This document shows, piece after piece, positions 1 to 5,391 of a stretch of 5,391 nt of DNA (its first letter is position 1; every line of letters begins with the position of its first letter). The stretch comes from Methanothrix sp. (lineage in GTDB: Archaea > Halobacteriota > Methanosarcinia > Methanotrichales > Methanotrichaceae), in assembly GCA_028688535.1 (NCBI GenBank), contig JAQTXY010000158.1, positions 1-5,391 of the forward strand, in the 5' to 3' direction. Both the position numbers and the translations under genes were made by a program. The notes beneath the pieces were generated by a model. That model worked only from the letters and a program-made list of their open reading frames with translations, ran no database searches and was not told the origin of the DNA.

Positions 1-217
1 ACGAGTCTAGGTTAGCTCCCAGGGGGCTGCCGCCCTCTTTTCTCGCCAGGAATCCATCCAGGCCATCTGCCATTGCCGCCAAGAGGATGAACACCACGGC
101 ATACTGAGGACAAATGGCGCCCCAGGCCCCGCCTGCGGCAAGAATTGCCAGAAATCCGAAAATGACATTTAGAAGCGTGAATAAGTCCGGCAGGCGGATA
201 ACCCGGAAGACATTCAT
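1..217 (-). CDS. pssA: Archaetidylserine synthase (CDP-alcohol phosphatidyltransferase), 5' part only, runs off left edge
   Basis: Only the first 72 residues are present; the gene continues past position 1. By family it transfers L-serine onto a CDP-activated diether lipid (CDP-archaeol) in the membrane, giving archaetidylserine. The sequence shows an N-terminal LPDLFTLLN segment (T14, N17, G21, typical of PssA proteins), a hydrophobic helix at about 12-30, a second at about 38-50, and then the family signature: D51-x2-D54-G55-x2-A58-R59, followed by G67-x3-D71. The final Asp of the signature would lie just off the window. The spacer between AR and the second Gly is seven residues by my count, against the usual eight or so. 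The ATG (217-215) overlaps the asd stop by 4 bases and is preceded by GTGAGG, which supports this start. The phosphatidyltransferase family is certain; serine as substrate is inferred from the N-terminal motif and from the decarboxylase next door. Confidence 0.9.
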   Translation of the reverse strand, partial: MNVFRVIRLPDLFTLLNVIFGFLAILAAGGAWGAICPQYAVVFILLAAMADGLDGFLARKEGGSPLGANLDS

Positions 218-801
218 GAATTCCTCACTGCAACCACCGTCTCTCCCGCCCGGACCTTGTCGCCCTTATTTACAAGCAGATTGTAGCCCGTGGGAATGCT
301 GACTTCTACCCTCGAGCCGAAGCGGATCATGCCGATTCTTTGCCCTCGCGACACCTGATCACCGGGATGAACGTAGCAGACGATCTCTCGGACCAGAGTT
401 CCCGTTATCTGGCGCAGCTCCATCTCTCCGTCATCTGTTTCTAAATGCATCCTGTTCTGCTGATTCTTGCATGCCCGTCCCATGAAAGCAGGCAGATGGG
501 TGCCCTTCCGGTATTCGATATTGCGTACAAAGCCATCCAGTGGAGCCCGGTTAACATGCACATTGGATGGACTCATAAAGATTGTGATTCTGTCCGGCAC
601 GGCATGGATGATTTTTCCATCTGCCGGCGAAAGCATGCCATCTCCTCCCGGAAGACGATCTGGGTCCCTGTGAAAAAAGATCATGAAAACAAAACCCGCC
701 AAAGCCACGGCTGACAATAGCCAAATTCCTGCTGCAGCTAGCCCAGCAGTGAGGAAAATGGGCGCCATTACCCATGCAGTGGAATTTCTCGCCAGCTTCA
801 T
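214..801 (-). CDS. asd: Archaetidylserine decarboxylase proenzyme (phosphatidylserine decarboxylase family, short archaeal type)
   Basis: A 195-residue proenzyme that, by family, decarboxylates archaetidylserine to archaetidylethanolamine using a pyruvoyl group made by self-cleavage. Two hydrophobic segments (about 9-30 and 31-43) anchor the N-terminus, followed by the FFHRDPDR motif (42-49). SPADGK (58-63) carries the conserved Asp (D61), and NVHVNRAPLDG (80-90) the conserved His (H82). RFGSRVEV (160-167) holds the self-cleavage site: cutting between G162 and S163 would leave a 33-residue alpha chain starting with the pyruvoyl group. The length fits the short archaeal/bacterial class, not the longer E. 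coli type. The GS site, in place of the LGST of E. coli, is normal for this class. The start ATG overlaps the artA stop (ATGA) and has a good GAGGAG site upstream. It is the middle gene of the artA-asd-pssA operon. Confidence 0.95.
   Translation of the reverse strand: MKLARNSTAWVMAPIFLTAGLAAAGIWLLSAVALAGFVFMIFFHRDPDRLPGGDGMLSPADGKIIHAVPDRITIFMSPSNVHVNRAPLDGFVRNIEYRKGTHLPAFMGRACKNQQNRMHLETDDGEMELRQITGTLVREIVCYVHPGDQVSRGQRIGMIRFGSRVEVSIPTGYNLLVNKGDKVRAGETVVAVRNS
223..228 (-). promoter_or_regulatory. Ribosome binding site of pssA, inside asd
   Basis: GTGAGG lies five bases before the pssA ATG, within the last codons of asd. It partly matches the archaeal Shine-Dalgarno consensus GGAGGTGA. Together with the ATGA overlap it supports the chosen start and suggests reinitiation by ribosomes finishing asd. 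Confidence 0.5.
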
Positions 802-1577
802 GCGATATCTCCTCTCCCAGGTTTTATCTCTGCTGCAAGCTCATCAATGATTGATAAAAGCTCCGGCAAGAGCAGAAATACCAGGTAAGATATGGCCAGA
901 AGCGCTATGGTAGATCCTATCTTCGCAATTATATTATGAGCTATATCAAAGCTGCCTTCCCCAAACCAGCTCCAACCGTAGGCCATGAGTACAAATCCAT
1001 TTCTCACAATGTTCAAGAGATATATGGAAAATGTAGATGCACTCAGAGCCGCCAGCCTGCGACTAAGTGGTGCCTGAACTGATAAAATCACTCCTGCAAA
1101 TAGAGCAATGCTCTCAATAGCTGTGCAGGCCAGGATGATCTGCACCGATCGACCATTGAGGCTCATTATGTTCCAGTTCTCCAAGACCACGGGGATGGAG
1201 AGAAATTGCAGCATCTTTGCAGTTATCTGGGTGGTAAAACCAATTAGTCCAACCTGAAGAGACGAAATTTCGGCAAATGGGAAATAGATTATCCCGCAGA
1301 CGGCTGCGGCATAGCTCGCCCAATAGCATGCCTTTGACGAAAAGCCCCGGCTCATCACAATCCAGGCCATATAGAAGCTCAAAAGACCTGCTCCTAAAAA
1401 GAGAGCCACATTAAAGTAGTCTTCTATGGCCAAATAATGATCTATCTGACCGAGCCAGAATAATGCAAAGAGAGCCCATCCAGGAACTGCTATACGGCTG
1501 ATCCTGGTCAGGGCCGATGCCAGGAGTAAAGCCAAGCTAATCCAGAGCAAATAGGAAACCAGCCATTCCAGCATCAT
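798..1577 (-). CDS. artA: Archaeosortase, probably archaeosortase A (PGF-CTERM-specific)
   Basis: A 259-residue polytopic membrane protein with roughly seven or eight hydrophobic segments, matching the exosortase/archaeosortase family in length and motifs. The family recognises tripartite C-terminal signals (motif, transmembrane helix, basic tail) on secreted proteins and acts as a transpeptidase that leads to lipid attachment. The catalytic Cys is C151 in ILACTAIES and the conserved Arg is R192 in NIVRNGF. The spacing of 41 residues equals that of C173 and R214, which I recall for Haloferax ArtA. A third polar residue is probably H214 in DIAHNIIAKIGS. The start is ATGATG directly after an in-frame TAG, so nothing longer is possible; the second ATG is an alternative. 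No good SD precedes it. Its position upstream of asd and pssA favours subfamily A over other archaeosortases, but that assignment is inference. No PGF-CTERM substrate lies within this window. Confidence 0.88.
   Translation of the reverse strand: MMLEWLVSYLLWISLALLLASALTRISRIAVPGWALFALFWLGQIDHYLAIEDYFNVALFLGAGLLSFYMAWIVMSRGFSSKACYWASYAAAVCGIIYFPFAEISSLQVGLIGFTTQITAKMLQFLSIPVVLENWNIMSLNGRSVQIILACTAIESIALFAGVILSVQAPLSRRLAALSASTFSIYLLNIVRNGFVLMAYGWSWFGEGSFDIAHNIIAKIGSTIALLAISYLVFLLLPELLSIIDELAAEIKPGRGDIA
809..814 (-). promoter_or_regulatory. Ribosome binding site of asd, inside the artA 3' end
   Basis: GAGGAG ends seven bases before the asd ATG and lies within the last codons of artA. It is the strongest Shine-Dalgarno match in the window and fixes the asd start at 801. 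It shows that the internal operon genes depend on SD-led or coupled initiation, in contrast to the first gene, artA. Confidence 0.65.
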
Positions 1578-1598
1578 CTATCCTAGAAGTACCACAGG

Positions 1599-1607
1599 TT
1601 TATTTAG
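1599..1607 (-). promoter_or_regulatory. Candidate TATA box of the artA-asd-pssA operon
   Basis: On the minus strand this reads CTAAATAAA, a fair match to the archaeal TATA consensus. Its centre is about 26 bases upstream of the artA ATG at 1577, which would put transcription initiation on or next to the start codon. The artA mRNA would then be leaderless, consistent with the lack of a convincing SD before artA. The call rests on spacing and composition only. Confidence 0.35.
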
Positions 1608-1621
1608 CATTATCTACTTAC

Positions 1622-1645
1622 ACCCATCAGCTGTGATTTTAGGGT
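1622..1645. repeat. Interrupted inverted repeat in the divergent promoter region
   Basis: The sequence has nested arms: ACCC (1622-1625) pairs with GGGT (1642-1645), and ATCA (1626-1629) with TGAT (1634-1637), around a GCTG centre and a TTTA bulge. It could be a weak operator-like dyad. Arms of four bases are short enough to arise by chance. Confidence 0.2.
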
Positions 1646-1653
1646 AGAGCACG

Positions 1654-1662
1654 GGGATAAAT
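1654..1662 (+). promoter_or_regulatory. Candidate TATA box of the subtilase gene
   Basis: GGATAAATC follows a short G-run (GGGG, 1653-1656, partly overlapping), and its AT core is centred about 26 bases before the ATG at 1686. If used, the leader would be only a few bases long. The alternative is TTTATTTAG at 1599-1607 read on the plus strand, which would give a leader of roughly 58 bases that includes the SD-like site. The sequence alone does not decide between them. Confidence 0.25.
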
Positions 1663-1666
1663 CGTT

Positions 1667-1672
1667 AGGTGG
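1667..1672 (+). promoter_or_regulatory. SD-like site before the subtilase gene
   Basis: AGGTGG matches five bases of the archaeal GGAGGTGA consensus but lies 13 bases before the ATG, a longer gap than usual. It would only be transcribed if the promoter is the upstream AT-rich box. It lends moderate support to the start at 1686; an in-frame TAG three codons upstream rules out a longer protein. Confidence 0.35.
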
Positions 1673-1685
1673 GGTCTAGTTAAAT

Positions 1686-4600
1686 ATGAATAAAAATATT
1701 TTAATTACCATTTCGGTTATATGCATAATTCTGGCAGTCTTATCATCCGTACAGGCATTCTCTGCACAGGCTGCCATGCTTTCTTCTGCTACCGACCAGA
1801 AGATAGAGTCCAAGCTTCTAGAACTGCTGGCTGCCAGGGAATATGGAAAGACACCAGGAGAAAAGATCCCTGTGATTGTGATGCTCAATGCAGATGCCCC
1901 ATATAACTCAGACAGTCTTATTTACGATGATCTAATTTCTAACGATCTTTCTGTTAAATATAGATTTCAACTAATACCCGGCCTCGCAGGGCAAGCTACT
2001 GGCAGAGCTATAAGAAAAATGGCAGAAAGTGAATGGGTATCGGGAATTTATTTTGACGGAATAACCCAAGTAGCATTAACCGACATGAACTCGTCTTCGG
2101 ATTCATCAATCGAAGGTTCTGTCTCGCAGGATGAAATAAATGATGGATATCGTTCTCCGGCCGAAGTTATAAAGGCAGACAAGCTCTGGGAGAAGGGTAT
2201 CGATGGCACGGGAATAACCGTGGCTGTAATTGATTCCGGGATCGATAAAAATCATCCGGACCTGATAGGCAAGGTAGTAGCCGAGAAAAATTTCCTGGCA
2301 GATGAGATCACAGCAGACGATCTGCTGGGACACGGAACAATGGTGGCAGGAATCATTGCCGGCTCAGGTGCGGCATCCAATGGAAGCTATAAGGGAATTG
2401 CTCCCGGAGCAAAGTTGATCAGTGTCAAGGTGATAGATGGCAAAGGGGACGGCAAGGTATCGGATATCATAGCTGGAATTGAGTGGGCCGTTTACAATGG
2501 GGCAGATGTCCTCAGCCTCAGCCTGGGCGGCATAAATCTGGGCGAGACCAACCCGCCCATTACCATGGCTGCGGATAATGCTGCCAATGCCGGAGTCGTG
2601 GTCTGCGTGGCGGCAGGCAATCGCAACAGCAGCGAAACCGGGGGCCAGGTGTCAGGAACCTCCAGCAGCCAGGTAGGCAAAAGCAAGGCTCCAGTCAAAT
2701 TATCCCAGACAGACGGCAGCAAGAATGATGTGTATTATCTCCTTGTTCCTATTGTCCTGGCTCTGCCGCCAGGTTTGATCGACTCTCCGGGCGATGGTGT
2801 AAAGGTGATCACCGTGGGAGCCACGGACGCCAATGGCCACATCGCCAGTTTTTCCGGTTCAGGGCCAACCAGGGACGATCGAATCAAGCCGGACGTTGTG
2901 GCACCGGGCGTTGATATCATCTCCATTGTGCCCGTCAGCGTGAAACGGCCAAGCCCCGTGGACATCTATTATTCCCGTGAGTCCGGGACCAGTCTCTCCG
3001 CACCGATAGCGGCGGGATTGGCAGCACTTCTCTTACAAGCTGACCGAAATCTCAGCGCGGCTGGCGTTAAGGCGGCCATGACCAGGGGAGCAGCAAAACT
3101 GAGCAGCACTCTGGGTGAGAGTTACGAAGAGTACTATCAGGGAGGCGGAATGCTCGATGCACTCTCTTCCTATGAGCTTCTGGCAAATAATAGTAATAGC
3201 AATATCTGCGGAGTGATTCCGGATCGTTGGACGGCCGGTCGCTGGGCATATCTGCCTGCGGGAAAAGGAGTATATGTTGGGCTGGATACGGGCGCAGACA
3301 GGCCGCAAAAGAAGATTTATGCGCTGGCTCCGGGAGATGAAGACTGGAACTTGCGTTTTGTATTCTTTTGCGATCAGGAGATGAAAGACCTTAAAACGTC
3401 TGTGCAAGGAGAGGTGGCTGATTGGGTAAGCCTACAGCTCTTGCCGAAAACTGTTATGGCCAATGATCAGAAGGTCTTTGCGGCATCGATGAGTGTACCG
3501 CAGGATACCGCTCCGGGACTATATAACGGCAGCATTGAGATCGCAAATGAAAACATGAATCTTCTGCAGATTCCCATCAGTGTGAATGTGGCCGTGCCCT
3601 TGAATATCTCTCGAGGGATGGCCAATAGCTCTGGATCGCTCAACGGGAGCCAATGGCATTATTACTACCTGGAGATGAAGCCAGGAACAACTGAGTTTGA
3701 AGCGTCATTAAAGTGGCAGCAGGACGCAAATCTCGATCTCTTCCTGCTCTCCCCTACCAGCGAATATTATACGGGTGAGATGAATGCAGGTAAGACGGAT
3801 GCTGGTGAGACGACCATCCGGCAGACAGATAAGAAGATAACGGGACCTTCTTCGGGAAGATGGCTTATTGCAGTGCACAGTGAGAATGCAATTATCCCCG
3901 CAAACTACACGCTGCAGGTAGAACGGTCTCAGTTAGAGACTGCACCTATGCGCTGGAGCCTGGAGTCGGCTACAGCTGGTACAAGCAGCAAAACGCAGTT
4001 TTCTATAAGAAATCTTGGTCTGTCTCTGCAAAACCTCAGCTACACCGGGATGATCGAGGACACTACTGTTCGGGAATTGGGGGGCCATGTGGGATATAAA
4101 GAGACATGGAATCAGACTGTAAATGTCACCGAGATCACAAAGAAGATCTCAGCAGAGTTGAGTTCCCTGGATGACAATAACGAGAGCGAGGTTGCCCTGG
4201 TCTTTGAGAATCCCAGGGGCACGGCCAGTGAGGAGAATGCTGCTTTGGGAGCAGATAATCTCGGTCCGTTGGAGATCAGCAATCCGGAGTTGGGCAACTG
4301 GACGCTAAAGGTTTACGGATACAATGTTCCCCTGGAAGGAAAGCCCTTTAGAGTTCGTATCAAGGAATATGTCGAGGAGAATTGGAGCTGGATCACAACC
4401 AGTGGCCCGCAGCGATTGGAGAGCGACTCCAATGGGACGTTGTTGGCTAATCTCACCATACCAGAAGAAACCTCGCTTCCCAGGCTGGATGGGTACATCA
4501 AGATCTCTTCGGACAGCCATACCTTTGAGATTCCGGTGAGCGTAACTATTGCTGGCAGCAAGCTGGCGGGACTTACGAAAGAAGAGGCAGTAGATCTCGA

Positions 4601-5345
4601 CGACGATGGCCTCATTGACGTGCTTTCCTTGGGCTTCGGCCTGAACATCACAGCGCCGGGAGAGTTTCAGCTAAAAGGGGTGATGGTAGACTGCAGCGGC
4701 AACTGGATTGGGGCAATAGATCGCAGCTTTGCGCTCAATAAGAGCGGAAGCATAATGGTCAATGCCAGCGGCACCGATATTTGGAGATATGGCAAGTGCG
4801 GTCCGATGCGAATTCAAAATCTCATTCTCTACGATGGCAGTGGAAACTACATCGATCGATTCGACAAAGAGATTCTCATAAACCGGCAGCCAAAAGAGTT
4901 CCAGCCGCCTGCCGCCTATCTCACCGGCGAATACCTGAACCAAACGAGCAGCTCCGCCATAGCCATCGGTGTGAATGTGACTGTCACCAAGCCAGGCCGG
5001 TATGAGCTGCAGGGCATTATTGTGGATGATGCCGGAGACGAAGTAGGAGAGGGGAGCACAAAAGGTGATCTGCCCGCCGGAAATGCCACCATGCTGCTAC
5101 AGTTTGATCCCACGCCATTCATAAGGCAGGGGGAGGTCTCAGCGGTTCATCTGGTGGATCTGGTCCTGAGCCGAGAAGGAAGGGCGCTGGAGGCAAGAAA
5201 TAATGCCTGGAGCTCAGAGGACATAGACCCGCAGGCATTCCAGGCAGAAACGGTGGCGACTAGCAGTTCTTCCGGAATTCCGGTGGTAAAACTGGGCGGA
5301 GTCGACGGGGTGCAGCTGGAGAAGGGCACGGCGGTTATTTCCTGA
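1686..5345 (+). CDS. Secreted multidomain S8 (subtilisin family) serine protease, 1219 residues
   Basis: A probable extracellular subtilisin-type endopeptidase; its substrate is unknown. Residues 1-24 form a Sec-type signal peptide, with likely cleavage after VQA (A24). Residues about 60-131 resemble an I9 propeptide, the intramolecular chaperone/inhibitor. The catalytic domain (about 165-500) has D183 in VAVIDSG, H216 in GHGTMVAG, oxyanion N312 in AAGNRN and S436 in GTSLSAP, so it looks active. An unusual insertion of about 45-50 residues lies between N312 and VITVGATD (374-381). The C-terminal 700 residues read as beta-sandwich modules: an Ig-like unit (about 578-636), two PPC-like units (about 640-747 and 756-895), a second Ig-like unit (896-957), and two related units (965-1064 and 1078-1178), the first opening with a DxDxDGxxD calcium-type loop (970-978). 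There are 24 N-x-S/T sequons. No C-terminal transmembrane helix or PGF-CTERM is visible. It is divergent from artA. The domain names beyond S8 and I9 are inferred from pattern only. Confidence 0.93.
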   Translation: MNKNILITISVICIILAVLSSVQAFSAQAAMLSSATDQKIESKLLELLAAREYGKTPGEKIPVIVMLNADAPYNSDSLIYDDLISNDLSVKYRFQLIPGLAGQATGRAIRKMAESEWVSGIYFDGITQVALTDMNSSSDSSIEGSVSQDEINDGYRSPAEVIKADKLWEKGIDGTGITVAVIDSGIDKNHPDLIGKVVAEKNFLADEITADDLLGHGTMVAGIIAGSGAASNGSYKGIAPGAKLISVKVIDGKGDGKVSDIIAGIEWAVYNGADVLSLSLGGINLGETNPPITMAADNAANAGVVVCVAAGNRNSSETGGQVSGTSSSQVGKSKAPVKLSQTDGSKNDVYYLLVPIVLALPPGLIDSPGDGVKVITVGATDANGHIASFSGSGPTRDDRIKPDVVAPGVDIISIVPVSVKRPSPVDIYYSRESGTSLSAPIAAGLAALLLQADRNLSAAGVKAAMTRGAAKLSSTLGESYEEYYQGGGMLDALSSYELLANNSNSNICGVIPDRWTAGRWAYLPAGKGVYVGLDTGADRPQKKIYALAPGDEDWNLRFVFFCDQEMKDLKTSVQGEVADWVSLQLLPKTVMANDQKVFAASMSVPQDTAPGLYNGSIEIANENMNLLQIPISVNVAVPLNISRGMANSSGSLNGSQWHYYYLEMKPGTTEFEASLKWQQDANLDLFLLSPTSEYYTGEMNAGKTDAGETTIRQTDKKITGPSSGRWLIAVHSENAIIPANYTLQVERSQLETAPMRWSLESATAGTSSKTQFSIRNLGLSLQNLSYTGMIEDTTVRELGGHVGYKETWNQTVNVTEITKKISAELSSLDDNNESEVALVFENPRGTASEENAALGADNLGPLEISNPELGNWTLKVYGYNVPLEGKPFRVRIKEYVEENWSWITTSGPQRLESDSNGTLLANLTIPEETSLPRLDGYIKISSDSHTFEIPVSVTIAGSKLAGLTKEEAVDLDDDGLIDVLSLGFGLNITAPGEFQLKGVMVDCSGNWIGAIDRSFALNKSGSIMVNASGTDIWRYGKCGPMRIQNLILYDGSGNYIDRFDKEILINRQPKEFQPPAAYLTGEYLNQTSSSAIAIGVNVTVTKPGRYELQGIIVDDAGDEVGEGSTKGDLPAGNATMLLQFDPTPFIRQGEVSAVHLVDLVLSREGRALEARNNAWSSEDIDPQAFQAETVATSSSSGIPVVKLGGVDGVQLEKGTAVIS

Positions 5346-5391
5346 GAGCTTCCTCCCGGCTTGGCCTGAGATTCAAACAGGTCCGGTTTCA
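5346..5391. other. Short 3' flank of the subtilase gene
   Basis: These 46 bases hold no supportable gene. Near the right edge AAACAGG and CCGGTTT form an imperfect dyad with one mismatch, with no T-run visible before the window ends, so I do not call a terminator. Confidence 0.5.

Larger units (their letters stand above)
1578..1685. other. Divergent intergenic region between artA and the subtilase gene
   Basis: These 108 bases are the only gap between genes and must hold the start signals of both transcription units, unless either is read from farther away. The region is more AT-rich than its flanks. It contains two AT-rich boxes (1599-1607 and 1654-1662), an interrupted dyad (1622-1645) and an SD-like AGGTGG (1667-1672). 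I see no small ORF or RNA gene in it. Confidence 0.75.

Noticed and set aside
114..302. A 62-codon open frame on the plus strand opposite pssA and asd
   Set aside because: It is antisense to two genes with clear family motifs, and it is low in complexity and Pro-rich.
445..714. An 89-codon open frame on the plus strand opposite asd
   Set aside because: It is opposite the conserved decarboxylase motifs, and its product has no family features or signal.
1686..1775. Lipoprotein signal peptide on the subtilase
   Set aside because: The only cysteine (C13) is in the middle of the hydrophobic core, not in a lipobox; an AxA-like site after A24 fits better.
3033..3407. A 124-codon open frame on the minus strand across the end of the catalytic domain
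   Set aside because: The plus-strand frame here encodes the Ser-436 region and the following domain; the antisense product looks like no protein I recognise.
4313..4651. A 112-codon open frame on the minus strand inside the subtilase gene
   Set aside because: It lies fully within a well-supported 1219-codon gene, its translation has no recognisable domain, and its composition is that of an antisense shadow.
5286..5345. PGF-CTERM or other sorting signal at the end of the subtilase
   Set aside because: The last 20 residues contain no PGF, no hydrophobic helix and no basic cluster, and the alternative frames show none either.
5364..5391. Possible terminator hairpin after the subtilase gene
   Set aside because: The AAACAGG/CCGGTTT dyad is imperfect and short, and no T-run is visible before the window ends.

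Overview
The window looks archaeal, most likely from a methanogenic euryarchaeon (Methanothrix/Methanosarcinales-like is my guess; the genus cannot be fixed from this stretch). The reasons are an archaeosortase gene, short archaeal-type archaetidylserine synthase and decarboxylase genes, a weak-SD/TATA style of start region, and a very large secreted subtilase rich in N-glycosylation sequons.

Layout. Positions 1-1577 hold three genes on the minus strand, in transcription order archaeosortase (artA, 1577-798), archaetidylserine decarboxylase proenzyme (asd, 801-214) and archaetidylserine synthase (pssA, 217 to beyond the left edge, N-terminal 72 residues only). Each junction is a 4-base ATGA overlap, so this is a tight, probably translationally coupled operon. 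A 108-base divergent intergenic region (1578-1685) carries AT-rich candidate TATA boxes. The rest, 1686-5345 on the plus strand, is a single 1219-residue multidomain S8 serine protease: signal peptide, I9-like propeptide, subtilisin domain with intact Asp/His/Asn/Ser, then about 700 residues of beta-sandwich-like modules. The last 46 bases hold no gene that I can support.

How it fits together. pssA and asd make archaetidylserine and then archaetidylethanolamine, the aminophospholipid of the membrane. ArtA cuts C-terminal PGF-CTERM signals from surface proteins and transfers the proteins to a lipid. In Haloferax volcanii the PssA and PssD enzymes are reported to be needed for ArtA substrate processing, so this operon appears to place a sortase with the pathway that makes its presumed lipid. 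The divergent subtilase is a plausible cell-envelope protein, but it has no visible PGF-CTERM tail, so it is not an obvious substrate of the adjacent sortase. I see no CRISPR array, mobile element, tRNA or rRNA.
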